Source of the DNA: Berkiella sp964594635
GTDB lineage: Bacteria; Pseudomonadota; Gammaproteobacteria; Berkiellales; Berkiellaceae
Assembly: GCA_964594635.1 (NCBI GenBank)
Contig: CAZQMV010000007.1
Coordinates: 1 to 64,000, forward strand
Length of the DNA stretch: 64,000 nucleotides
Direction of reading: 5' to 3'
In this document: positions 8,822-16,844 of the stretch, piece after piece
Layout of the letters: every line of letters starts with the position of its first letter
Numbering within the stretch: the first letter of the stretch is position 1
The notes under the pieces: model-generated
Told to the model about the DNA's origin: nothing
Seen by the model: only the letters and a program-made list of their open reading frames with translations
Database searches by the model: none
Made by a program: the position numbers and the translations under genes

Positions 8822-8874
8822 GTAGGGGACGGCCTCTGTGCCCTCCCGGGCCGACTTTCGATGTCGGCCCCTAC
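8822..8874 (+). repeat. REP-like double palindrome upstream of prfC
   Basis: The element is bounded by GTAGGGG (8822-8828) and CCCCTAC (8868-8874). Its right half is a perfect hairpin, GGGCCGAC (8848-8855) with GTCGGCCC (8863-8870). Its left half is related to the element at 10502-10526, sharing the GTAGGGG start and the GTG...CCC pattern. It sits 25 bases before the prfC start and will be transcribed into the leader if the promoter is upstream. Confidence 0.65.
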
Positions 8875-8901
8875 GATTCTTGGCAGTACCCGAGGAGAAT
8901 G

Positions 8902-10482
8902 ATGTCTAACTTACAAGATGAAATCGCCCGACGTCGCACCTTTGCAATTATTTCCCATCCTGACGCGGGTAAAACAACGTTGACCGAAAAGCTCTTGTTG
9001 TTTGGAGGTGCCATTAAGTTAGCTGGAACAGTTAAAGGACGAAAAGCCGCACGGCATGCAACCTCCGATTGGATGGCGTTGGAACAACAACGTGGGATCT
9101 CGGTCACGACATCGGTCATGCAGTTTCCTTTTCGTGATGCCATTATCAATTTGCTAGATACCCCAGGCCATGAAGATTTCTCCGAAGACACTTATCGCAC
9201 CTTAACCGCAGTAGATGCGGCGCTGATGGTGATCGATGCGGTCAAGGGTGTTGAGTCGCGTACCATTAAATTAATGGAAGTCTGCCGCTTACGTGATACA
9301 CCTATTTTAACCTTTATTAATAAGCTTGATCGTGACAGCCGCGATGGTATTGAGCTACTCGATGAAATTGAAAAAGTGCTTAATATTCGTTGTGCACCTA
9401 TTACCTGGCCAATTGGCATGGGTAAACTTTTTAAGGGTGTTTATCATTTACAAAGAGATTGTGTCTTATTATTTGAACCTGGCAAAGGCTCAGTGATTCA
9501 AGAGCCGGAAGTGATCCAAGGGCTTGATAATCCGTTGCTTGATGAAAAATGTGGCATTGTGATTGATGAGTTCCGCGAACAATTAGAATTGGTGAAAGGC
9601 GCGAGTCATCCTTATGATCATGAGGCTTTTTTACAAGGCAAATTAACGCCAGTGTATTTTGGTTCGGCAATTAATAATTTTGGTGTGAATGAAATTTTAA
9701 ATGCGTTGGCAGATTTAGCCCCCAAACCACAGCCTCGTTCAACCGAAAGCCGCGAAGTGCTGCCTAGCGAAGAGAACTTCAGTGGTTTTGTTTTTAAAAT
9801 CCAAGCCAACATGGATCCACAGCATCGTGATCGGATTGCCTTTTTAAGGGTGGTTTCAGGCCATTATCAAAAGGGCATGAAAATTCATCATGTTCGTTTA
9901 GGTCGCAGTGTGCAAGTTTCCAATGCGCTCACCTTTATGGCAGGGGAGCGAGAACATGTTGAAGAAGCGTGGCCAGGTGACATTATTGGTTTACACAATT
10001 ACGGAACCATTCAAATTGGCGATGCATTTAGTCAAGGTGAAAAAGTCAAATTCCTTGGTGTGCCAAACTTTGCGCCAGAATTATTCAAAGCGGTTCGTCC
10101 TAAAGATCCGCTCAAAATGAAAGCGTTGCAAAAAGGCTTAGTGCAGCTATCAGAAGAAGGCGCAACCCAAGTTTTTCGCCCACTGGATACCAACCAAATT
10201 ATTGTGGGGGCGGTAGGGGAATTACAATTTGATGTCGTTGCTCATCGTTTAGCGCATGAATATAACGTTGAATGTATCTATGACTCGGTCAAGGTGGTTA
10301 CAGCGCGTTGGGTTTATTGTAAAGATCTAAAGAAGCTAACAGACTTTAAAACTAAGCTAAGCGGGCAACTATCTCTAGATAGTTCTGAGGCTTTGGCTTA
10401 TTTAGCGCCCACCAATGTTAACTTAATGATGACAAAAGAGCGTTGGCCAGACATAGAGTTCAAAGAAACAAGAGAGTTATAA
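8902..10482 (+). CDS. prfC: Peptide chain release factor 3
   Basis: This translational GTPase recycles release factors 1 and 2 from the ribosome. It has the P-loop SHPDAGKTTLTEKLL, the switch-II DTPGHEDFSEDTYRTL, and NKLD. The sequence follows E. coli RF3 closely throughout, including the C-terminal region with FRPLDTNQIIVGAVGELQFDVV. The protein begins with two ATG codons; GAGGAG ends one base before the first (8899) but four bases before the second (8902), so the second is the better start. Palindromic repeats of one family lie on both sides of the gene, which otherwise stands alone. Confidence 0.96.
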   Translation: MSNLQDEIARRRTFAIISHPDAGKTTLTEKLLLFGGAIKLAGTVKGRKAARHATSDWMALEQQRGISVTTSVMQFPFRDAIINLLDTPGHEDFSEDTYRTLTAVDAALMVIDAVKGVESRTIKLMEVCRLRDTPILTFINKLDRDSRDGIELLDEIEKVLNIRCAPITWPIGMGKLFKGVYHLQRDCVLLFEPGKGSVIQEPEVIQGLDNPLLDEKCGIVIDEFREQLELVKGASHPYDHEAFLQGKLTPVYFGSAINNFGVNEILNALADLAPKPQPRSTESREVLPSEENFSGFVFKIQANMDPQHRDRIAFLRVVSGHYQKGMKIHHVRLGRSVQVSNALTFMAGEREHVEEAWPGDIIGLHNYGTIQIGDAFSQGEKVKFLGVPNFAPELFKAVRPKDPLKMKALQKGLVQLSEEGATQVFRPLDTNQIIVGAVGELQFDVVAHRLAHEYNVECIYDSVKVVTARWVYCKDLKKLTDFKTKLSGQLSLDSSEALAYLAPTNVNLMMTKERWPDIEFKETREL

Positions 10483-10501
10483 AAATTTCGTCTAAACTAA
10501 T

Positions 10502-10526
10502 GTAGGGGCGGACCCCGTGTCCGCCC
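10502..10526 (+). repeat. REP-like palindrome downstream of prfC
   Basis: After GTAGG, the sequence forms a perfect hairpin: GGGCGGAC (10506-10513), loop CCCGT, GTCCGCCC (10519-10526). It starts with the same GTAGGGG as the element at 8822 and lies in the same orientation on the other side of prfC. It could serve as a transcript end for prfC but has no T run. Confidence 0.65.
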
Positions 10527-10552
10527 GATATATTTTACGAGGTAGCTAAGTC

Positions 10553-11413
10553 ATGGATGACGAAATTATCACTAGAAGATTGCGTTTTCAGATCGAAAAA
10601 GATCTGCCCAGATATTGGAATGATAACTGCCCTGTAAAAACCCATTTGCTCAATTCCATTGCGATATTGGCACCTGCTTTTGAGCGTCTAGCGATCACCA
10701 GCGTTTTACCCTTTAAAGAGTATCCTCTATCGACGCATCTCAAAGCACAACTATCAGGTTTTATTGGTCAAGAATCCGCGCATGGTAGTGAATTTATTCG
10801 TTTTAACCAAGTGTTGAAAGGTCAAGGTTATGATACGAAGAAATTACAAACGAGAAATGTGCGTCATTTTAAGTGGCTGACGAAAAAACTGAGCCCGACA
10901 ATGCATTTATCGTTAACCTTAGCGGCTGAACACTTAACCGCGATTATTTCTGATGTATTGCTACGAGAACCTCAATGGTTAGCAAATGCTACACCTTCAA
11001 TAGCAGCCTTGTGGCGTTGGCATGCCATCGAAGAAATCGAACATAAAGCGGTTGTTTATGATGTGTATCAACAAATTGGGGGTGGTTATTTTAAACGGAT
11101 TTTGGGTATGTGGCTTGTTACCCAAATGCTAGGTGGTATTTTAGCAGCGAATTTTTTCCACCTTATCATGAAAGACCGATTACTGTTTAAAGGTATGTTC
11201 TGGAAAAAGCTATTAAGTGTTTGCTGGGGTAAACCTGGCTTTTTGCGCAAATTGCTTGGTCCTTATTTTCGTTATTTCTTACCTGGTTTTCATCCGTGGC
11301 AGCAAAATAACCTCTCAATGCTTAATGAATGGAAAAAGCTGTTAACAAACACAGCGATTTCAGAGCAAATGGTGCATGCATTACAGAAAACCTCATACAT
11401 TGCCGAACAGTAA
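10553..11413 (+). CDS. Predicted metal-dependent hydrolase (PF10118-type, ferritin-like)
   Basis: The 286-residue product matches the predicted metal-dependent hydrolase family COG3687. Likely metal ligands are in QESAHGSEF (about residue 76), AAEHLTAI, and WHAIEEIEHKAV, giving the Glu/His pattern of a di-metal helical bundle. The C-terminal part has a hydrophobic stretch around MWLVTQMLGGILAANFF that may touch the membrane. No substrate is established for the family. GAGG stands about ten bases before the ATG. It may share a transcript with the following IcmL-like gene, which begins 36 bases after its stop. Confidence 0.8.
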   Translation: MDDEIITRRLRFQIEKDLPRYWNDNCPVKTHLLNSIAILAPAFERLAITSVLPFKEYPLSTHLKAQLSGFIGQESAHGSEFIRFNQVLKGQGYDTKKLQTRNVRHFKWLTKKLSPTMHLSLTLAAEHLTAIISDVLLREPQWLANATPSIAALWRWHAIEEIEHKAVVYDVYQQIGGGYFKRILGMWLVTQMLGGILAANFFHLIMKDRLLFKGMFWKKLLSVCWGKPGFLRKLLGPYFRYFLPGFHPWQQNNLSMLNEWKKLLTNTAISEQMVHALQKTSYIAEQ

Positions 11414-11449
11414 GTTAAGCTCTACGTAATAGTAATGATTGAGGTTGAT

Positions 11450-12190
11450 ATGCGTAAATTGATCACTCTTCTAGGAATGGCTTGCATGGTGGGTATCTCA
11501 CCGCTCCAAGCTGTTACGCCTCCTGATGCGCCACCAGATATCCGTGAAATGGATAAAACATTGAGGGCCACAGTTAAACGATTAGATCAGGTTGAAAAAG
11601 ATCTGGCGGTGATCAAATCGATTGGTAAATTTGAAGATCTTCCTCTTGCACAAGCAATGCTATCTGAGCCAGAAGTATTGGATTGGAGCACCCAAAGCGT
11701 CCTTGAAATTTATAACTACGATTATCTTAATTACCAATACACTTTGAAAAAGATCAAGCCGCTGTTTACGCCAGCGGGTTATGAATCCTATTTAAAGGCA
11801 TTGAGTGATTCCAAAAATCTTGAATTAGTGAAAGAGAAAAAACTCTTTGTTTCTGCTGTGCCAACGGGTGAACCTTTTATTAGCAAGGAAGGCGCGACAG
11901 AAGAAGGCGTGTATAAGTGGGAAGTGCAAGTGCCAGTGGTGGTAACCTATAAAAGTACCACACAACTTGTGCAACAGCAGGTTAATATGGCTATTGATGT
12001 GGTGCGTGTGCAATTATCAGAGGCGCGTTCAGGGGTCGCAATCCATAGTATTACCGCCAATGTGACAGCAACTCAAGCGCCGACAGCAGCACCTGCTGAG
12101 AACACCGGAGCATCTGCGGCTGCACCTTCTACACCGACTGCTCCACCTTCAACGGGTCTTGTGCCACCGCCTTCGGGGAACAAACCGTAA
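11450..12190 (+). CDS. IcmL/DotI-family (type IVB secretion-related) exported protein
   Basis: Residues of about 64-200 match the IcmL/DotI family of Dot/Icm secretion systems and conjugative TraM. The pattern seen is PLAQAMLSEPEVLDWSTQSV, then YLNYQYTL, FTPAGYESYLKALSDS, KKLFVSAVPTG, and a beta segment VQVPVVVTYKS. Unlike core DotI, which has an N-terminal transmembrane anchor, this protein starts with a cleavable-looking signal peptide ending SPLQA, and it ends in a Pro/Ala/Thr-rich tail. It may therefore be an accessory IcmL homologue and not the inner-membrane core subunit. The ATG at 11450 was chosen because GAGG lies five bases upstream. Its 3' end overlaps the convergent hydrolase gene by 62 bases. 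No other secretion genes are in the window. Confidence 0.72.
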   Translation: MRKLITLLGMACMVGISPLQAVTPPDAPPDIREMDKTLRATVKRLDQVEKDLAVIKSIGKFEDLPLAQAMLSEPEVLDWSTQSVLEIYNYDYLNYQYTLKKIKPLFTPAGYESYLKALSDSKNLELVKEKKLFVSAVPTGEPFISKEGATEEGVYKWEVQVPVVVTYKSTTQLVQQQVNMAIDVVRVQLSEARSGVAIHSITANVTATQAPTAAPAENTGASAAAPSTPTAPPSTGLVPPPSGNKP

Positions 12191-13103
12191 AGTGATCTTT
12201 GATAGCAGCACAAGCAAAATCGAGCGCCGCTTGTGTTGCTTCTACCTTCGGATAAAACCGCATAAACCCATGGATCATTCCCATAAAACGCTTAGAGAGC
12301 ACTTTTACCCCTGCTTTATTTAATTTTGTCGCATAGGTTTCACCTTCATCGCGTAATGGATCATATTGCGCGCTAATGATGGTGGCAGGGGGTAATTGGG
12401 TAAAATCAGTTGCTAATAAAGGCGAAGCCAGAGGGCATGATCTGTCTTGTTCAGGATGAAATCCGCGTGCATCTAGCCATTCTACAAACGTTTTATCAAG
12501 CATAAAGCCATTGCTGTAGAGCCTTTTTGAGCGAAAATCATTGACCAAATCGACCATCGGATAAAAGAGGGTTTGATGTTGAATAATCGGTTTACCTTTA
12601 TCACGCAACACATGCGTACAAGAAGCAGCGATACTACCGCCAGAGCTTTCGCCCCAAATAGCGATTTTGTTGGCATCAATCCCGAGTAGTGCGGCATTAT
12701 CGGCTATCCATTCAATGCTTTCAGTGCAATCATACAAAAAGCGTGGAAATTTAAACTCCGGCGCTAAGCGATGAGCAATATTGATCACTTTCATTCCAAG
12801 ATTGTTAGCAAGTAAACTGCAATAGTCATTACAAGCATCAAGTCGATCGAGAACAAAAGCGGTTGCCGATAAATAAATGACTGCAGGAGAGGCGCTTTCC
12901 TCTTCTTTTAAACTTGTTGGCGTGTAGCAGCGTAGCGTTAAACCGTGACTGGTTTGAAAGTCCTGAAAGGGGGCTTCTAACACTTTTAATTTGGGATGTT
13001 GTAAATATCGGCGAATTTCTTCGTGTGAAAGCCGGTGTAGCTCACCAAATCCGCTAAGATATGCTTTAGTTAGCAAACGTTTGAGTGTGGGGTTCATTGG
13101 CAT
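12129..13103 (-). CDS. Alpha/beta hydrolase of the HSL (hormone-sensitive lipase-like) family
   Basis: The product resembles esterases and lipases of the HSL family. The nucleophile elbow is GESSGG (Ser about 153), the catalytic Asp is in YDPLRDEG (about 248), and the catalytic His is in IHGFM (about 278). The oxyanion-hole motif HGGG expected before this is missing: the equivalent strand reads YLSATAFVLD. The enzyme may therefore be altered in activity. Possible starts are ATG at 13145, 13103 and 13097; none has a good ribosome-binding site, and I took 13103 because the sequence after it fits the family. The gene overlaps the IcmL-like gene tail to tail and faces away from the desaturase gene. 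Confidence 0.8.
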   Translation of the reverse strand: MPMNPTLKRLLTKAYLSGFGELHRLSHEEIRRYLQHPKLKVLEAPFQDFQTSHGLTLRCYTPTSLKEEESASPAVIYLSATAFVLDRLDACNDYCSLLANNLGMKVINIAHRLAPEFKFPRFLYDCTESIEWIADNAALLGIDANKIAIWGESSGGSIAASCTHVLRDKGKPIIQHQTLFYPMVDLVNDFRSKRLYSNGFMLDKTFVEWLDARGFHPEQDRSCPLASPLLATDFTQLPPATIISAQYDPLRDEGETYATKLNKAGVKVLSKRFMGMIHGFMRFYPKVEATQAALDFACAAIKDHFTVCSPKAVAQDPLKVEQSV

Positions 13104-13164
13104 AAGAGATATTTTACGACATTTTATGTTATGATACAGGCCCATTCTTAAGGGCGAGCAAAAA

Positions 13165-14031
13165 ATGATCCCAAAAAGTTTAATCGTTTTTTTTAGACAG
13201 CGGCAAAACTACCTGAGTTACGCATATGCCTTCTTTTTAGTGTTTATCACACCTCTTTCCATTCCTATCGCATGGTGGCAATGGCAGCAAGGTATCGTGA
13301 CTGGACCGATTGTGGCATTCACTGTTTTGCTTTATTCGTTATCGGCCCTTGGGATCACCTTGGGTTATCACCGACTTACGACTCACCGTTCCTATCAAGC
13401 GAAACCTTGGTTAAAACGTGCCATTTTGATTTGTGGTAGTTTTGCCATGCAGGGTGGCCCTGCTGCTTGGGCGAGTTTGCATATTCAGCATCACCGTTAT
13501 GCTGATAAACCCGGTGATCCACACACCCCTAAAGAGGGCTTTTGGCATGCGCATTGTGGTTGGATTTTTCATGATTATAAGCCTAATTACCGTCGTTTTG
13601 GGAAATGGCTGCTAGAAGACCAAGATGTTAAACATGTTTCAAAATACTATTTGCTCTATAGCAATTTAGGATTATTGATTCCTGCTTTATTAGGGGGTTG
13701 GGTTGGTTTTATTTGGGCGGGTTTGTTACGCCTGTTTCTTGCTTGCCATGTCACTTGGAGCGTTAATTCCATTTGTCATCGCTTTGGAAAACGGGACCAT
13801 ACTAAAACCCAAGATACCAGTACCAATAACATGATTGTGGCTCTATTGTCGTTTGGCGAAGGTTGGCATAACAATCACCATCGTTTTATGCAAATGCCCT
13901 TTTTTGGCCATCGTTGGTATCAAGTCGACTTTGGTAAATGGTTATTAATGGCTTTTGCACAAATGGGCTGGGTCTGGGATTTAAAAATTCCCAAGGAACT
14001 TCGAAACGCCGATCCAGAACCCACGATTTAG
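13165..14031 (+). CDS. Membrane fatty acyl-CoA desaturase
   Basis: This is a membrane-bound di-iron desaturase of the stearoyl-CoA (delta-9) type. The three histidine boxes are intact: HRLTTHR, HIQHHRYAD and HNNHHRF. Four hydrophobic segments fit the usual topology with the boxes on the cytoplasmic side. Such enzymes adjust membrane fluidity and are common in Legionella and related bacteria. The start ATG at 13165 has GGGCGAG just upstream. Two stem-loops follow at 14056-14084 and 14120-14150. Confidence 0.92.
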   Translation: MIPKSLIVFFRQRQNYLSYAYAFFLVFITPLSIPIAWWQWQQGIVTGPIVAFTVLLYSLSALGITLGYHRLTTHRSYQAKPWLKRAILICGSFAMQGGPAAWASLHIQHHRYADKPGDPHTPKEGFWHAHCGWIFHDYKPNYRRFGKWLLEDQDVKHVSKYYLLYSNLGLLIPALLGGWVGFIWAGLLRLFLACHVTWSVNSICHRFGKRDHTKTQDTSTNNMIVALLSFGEGWHNNHHRFMQMPFFGHRWYQVDFGKWLLMAFAQMGWVWDLKIPKELRNADPEPTI

Positions 14032-14055
14032 CCAAATATGTCATTGATAAAACCT

Positions 14056-14150
14056 CGCCGAAGCTAGCAACGCTAGCATAGGCGGGTTCAGAGCCGACTC
14101 TTTAACTCATATCAGATCAGGTGTGAACAGTGCATATCCCTGTTTACACC
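14056..14150 (+). terminator. Two stem-loops after the desaturase gene
   Basis: The first hairpin pairs CGCC (14056-14059) with GGCG (14081-14084) and encloses two GCTAGC copies. The second pairs GGTGTGAACAG (14120-14130) with CTGTTTACACC (14140-14150), perfect in RNA if one G-U pair is allowed. Neither is followed by a long T run. They lie in the 246-base gap before the first large paralogue, in which no gene is seen; I found no convincing promoter there. Confidence 0.45.
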
Positions 14151-14277
14151 TTCTCCAAGCATCCATCGCAACATTCGATCATCTTATCGCTAACACAGTC
14201 AATTTCATTGCATTGCACCCTTTAATCATTAGAATTAAGTCATTCAAATTGCATATTGAATGGGAAAAGAGGAAAAT

Positions 14278-16695
14278 ATGCTTTTAGGTACTAGTCAAAA
14301 GATTAATTGGGCTGCTTTAAATGAAGAAGTGGATCCCGCGTTACATGCACGTCAAGAAGAACACATTGGGATAGTCAATCATTGCGAAAATGCGATGGAT
14401 AGTCTTAATGCTGCTCAATTGGATATGGAGAAAAAACTCGAGCATCATTACGCAGGCTATTTGTCAGAACCGGCAAACGCAGCCACCTGCGATTTGCAGA
14501 TGATACAATTTATTCATAAAGAATACCGCAAAGCACCTGCTATGTATCGTGGTCAAGCCTTACCAGTGGAATATGATGCGTCATTAAATCAATCACCAGA
14601 GATTGAACTTTGTTATTTACTGCATCCCGCGCATTCTGCCTATCGTTACTTAGTCTTAAGATTACTGAATCAACCCAATCAGTGGATGCACCCACAAGCG
14701 GAATTTTTAAAGACCTATACAACAATGGATGGTGTTGAGTATAAAGGCCCAGAACTTGGCCTTGAGCAACTGAACGTTATTCGTGCCATGTGGTTAGCCA
14801 TTAATGATCCCAAATTTATGATTGCTGAAGGTTATACTCGCGAAGGCCTTAAACAAATGTTTCTCGAACTGATGGCAACATTTGCACGAGTACACAACTG
14901 GGATAAAACGCGTCCAGTTAAACAAGAGGTGATCAATGAATTTGGGCAAAAAGTAATGATCATTAAAACACGGATGGATCCTGAGAAAGGTCTTGTCCCC
15001 GTTATGGAAGCTTATGATGATCAACATAAAGACCAACCGACCTGTCTTGCTGGCGTGACTCAAAGAAACTCACAGTTTATCATGTTAAGCTTAAAAGCGG
15101 ATCCGAATGAAAGAAAGCTTGATGCTATTCTTCTTAAAAATAAATTTCGTGAAGAATTAATTACTGCACTTCCTGGTAAAAATAATATTGGTAACATCAT
15201 TGATAAAATGGACCAGCCAACCTTATTGATGTTGCAAGAGGCCTTAGATGATCTCATACCCGTTTCATGTGGTGATTGGACGGATTTAACAGCAGATCAA
15301 AAAAAATTATTGTTACCGTTGCAAAGCTATACAACAGAAGATTTGCGGCAATTTATCAATGGTTGTAAAGCATTTTTTGGAGATTATCGATTCACACAAA
15401 CCTTAAAAAGCAAAGTGGAGTTTATGAGTAAGCTGTATGCTAATTATGGTCAGTTAATCATTGGTATTTCACAAGATCCTTGGGGTGTGTTTTACACGGA
15501 AATCACCCAGTTGATTACTAACCGATTAGATGCTTTGAGAAATGGTAAAGCAAATGTGGCAGTTAAAGCTATTGGAAATTCTCCTCAGGAATTAATGAAT
15601 GTGTCACTTGCTGCGTTAAATCAAGGTATGGGTGCACTTGTCATTGAATCCAAAAAGAAGAATGAATCAATGGTTAAATCTACTGTAGAAATTGTGCAAG
15701 ATAAAGTGTTGGCAGAAGCTAAAAGAAGAGCAGAGGTCTCACGTCTTATTGCAGAATCTAGAGAAGCTGAAATTAGCTTATTAAATGATCAAAAGCTTTT
15801 AATTATCGAAAATGTGCGTCAAGCCGTTCTCAATTATGCAATGGAACACCATGCTGAAGTACTTGCGGATAGAATGAGTGAAGCAGGGATAGGTGAAATG
15901 CTTCAAAATCTAGAAGACCATGAAAGAGCTGACCAAATTGCGCTAGAATTGCGCGATCTTGATGATCAAATCTATCATGGACAAAGGACGCTAGGAGATC
16001 AGAATGAACTCAGATTGCAAATGGAAAGAGAACACCAAAGAGAAATTGAAAGAACGGAAGAAATTCGTAAAGCAGAAGAGACTAAAAGAGTAGAAGTTGC
16101 TCGCTTAGAAGCCATTCGCCAAGCAGAAATGCAGCGCAGAGCAGAAGCTGCGCGTCGCAAAGCTGAAGAACAACGTAAAGCCGCTGAAGAAGCAGCGCGT
16201 AGAGCTGAAGAAGCTCGTCTTGCAGAAGAACGTCGACAAGAGGAACTGCGTCGTCAACAAGCTGAAGCAGCTCGTCTTGCAGAAGAACGTCGACAAGAGG
16301 AACTGTGTCGTCAACAAGCTGAAGCAGCTCGTTTAGCAGCAGAAGAGCGTCATCTAGCTGTCATGCATGCGACGATTTCTGCTCCTCCTATATTAAATGC
16401 GTTTAATGCTCCTGAGTTATTACTACCTATTGCTGCAAAATTTGGTGTAGAGCCGATTAGGCAGCAATTATTAGCAAACTTGAATTCGAGCCCTGAAGCA
16501 GTTCAGATTTTGAATCAAAATGCGCATGGTGTTGTTGAAGTACTGATCCACAATATTGAAGTCAATGACAATATGACAGCGCGCTTAGTGCAATTAACCC
16601 CTCAGAAAATGGTGCAATTCCTAACTGGCTTGCAAGCAAAAGCCGAAGCTGCTGTGGTTGCACAGAATCGTTCAGGTTACGGAATAAAGCAATAA
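14278..16695 (+). CDS. Large putative effector, paralogue 1 (coiled-coil insert)
   Basis: I do not recognise a named family. The protein (805 residues) is paralogous to the next gene: both start with an INWAAL/IDWDNL motif and VDPA, and share HSAYRY, FARVHNWDKTRPV (GRAHNWDRTRPV in the other), a YDD...P-C-x-x-GV segment, FRFTQ/YRFTQ, NYG and DPWGVFY/NPWGVFY. Residues of about 600-700 form a highly charged Arg/Glu/Ala coiled coil, including a 19-residue tandem duplication. The last 100 residues are almost the same as in the paralogue. No signal peptide or membrane segment is seen, so it is cytosolic or secreted by a leaderless route. AGAGGA lies four bases before ATG 14278; the frame also has an ATG at 14260. 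A Dot/Icm substrate role is an inference from context only. Confidence 0.65.
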   Translation: MLLGTSQKINWAALNEEVDPALHARQEEHIGIVNHCENAMDSLNAAQLDMEKKLEHHYAGYLSEPANAATCDLQMIQFIHKEYRKAPAMYRGQALPVEYDASLNQSPEIELCYLLHPAHSAYRYLVLRLLNQPNQWMHPQAEFLKTYTTMDGVEYKGPELGLEQLNVIRAMWLAINDPKFMIAEGYTREGLKQMFLELMATFARVHNWDKTRPVKQEVINEFGQKVMIIKTRMDPEKGLVPVMEAYDDQHKDQPTCLAGVTQRNSQFIMLSLKADPNERKLDAILLKNKFREELITALPGKNNIGNIIDKMDQPTLLMLQEALDDLIPVSCGDWTDLTADQKKLLLPLQSYTTEDLRQFINGCKAFFGDYRFTQTLKSKVEFMSKLYANYGQLIIGISQDPWGVFYTEITQLITNRLDALRNGKANVAVKAIGNSPQELMNVSLAALNQGMGALVIESKKKNESMVKSTVEIVQDKVLAEAKRRAEVSRLIAESREAEISLLNDQKLLIIENVRQAVLNYAMEHHAEVLADRMSEAGIGEMLQNLEDHERADQIALELRDLDDQIYHGQRTLGDQNELRLQMEREHQREIERTEEIRKAEETKRVEVARLEAIRQAEMQRRAEAARRKAEEQRKAAEEAARRAEEARLAEERRQEELRRQQAEAARLAEERRQEELCRQQAEAARLAAEERHLAVMHATISAPPILNAFNAPELLLPIAAKFGVEPIRQQLLANLNSSPEAVQILNQNAHGVVEVLIHNIEVNDNMTARLVQLTPQKMVQFLTGLQAKAEAAVVAQNRSGYGIKQ
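16213..16326 (+). repeat. 57-base tandem duplication within the coiled-coil region
   Basis: The segment 16213-16269 is repeated directly at 16270-16326. The copies differ at a single base, which turns an Arg codon into Cys. Each copy encodes 19 residues of the Ala/Glu/Arg-rich helix (starting ARLAEERRQEEL). A third, diverged partial copy begins at 16327. The near identity points to recent expansion and possible length variation between strains. Confidence 0.9.
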
Positions 16696-16705
16696 ATATT
16701 AAGTT

Positions 16706-16731
16706 AAAAAGCTGGTAAACCCAGCTTTTTT
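16706..16731 (+). terminator. Rho-independent terminator
   Basis: The sequence forms AAAAAGCTGG (16706-16715), a five-base loop, then CCAGC followed by TTTTTT (16721-16731). The GC stem with A and T tracts on each side is a classical intrinsic terminator and separates the two paralogous genes into different transcripts. Confidence 0.85.
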
Positions 16732-16774
16732 ATCGCCTCATTTTGCACGTTCATCGTAAAGACCCGCTTAACAC

Positions 16775-16803
16775 TTTATACTAAGTTAGTTAAAAAGTAT
16801 AAT
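16775..16803 (+). promoter_or_regulatory. Sigma-70-like promoter of paralogue 2
   Basis: TTTATA (16775-16780) and TATAAT (16798-16803) are separated by 17 bases, close to the consensus. The start codon of paralogue 2 lies about 40 bases downstream. Together with the terminator just upstream this indicates independent transcription. Confidence 0.6.
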
Positions 16804-16844
16804 ATGCCTCATTATTGATTATTATAAAATAAATGAGGGTCATT

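Noticed and set aside
16105..16317. Antisense frame with a repeated Ser/Phe/Leu-rich segment
   Set aside because: The repetition is only the reverse reading of the 57-base tandem duplication in the coding strand.
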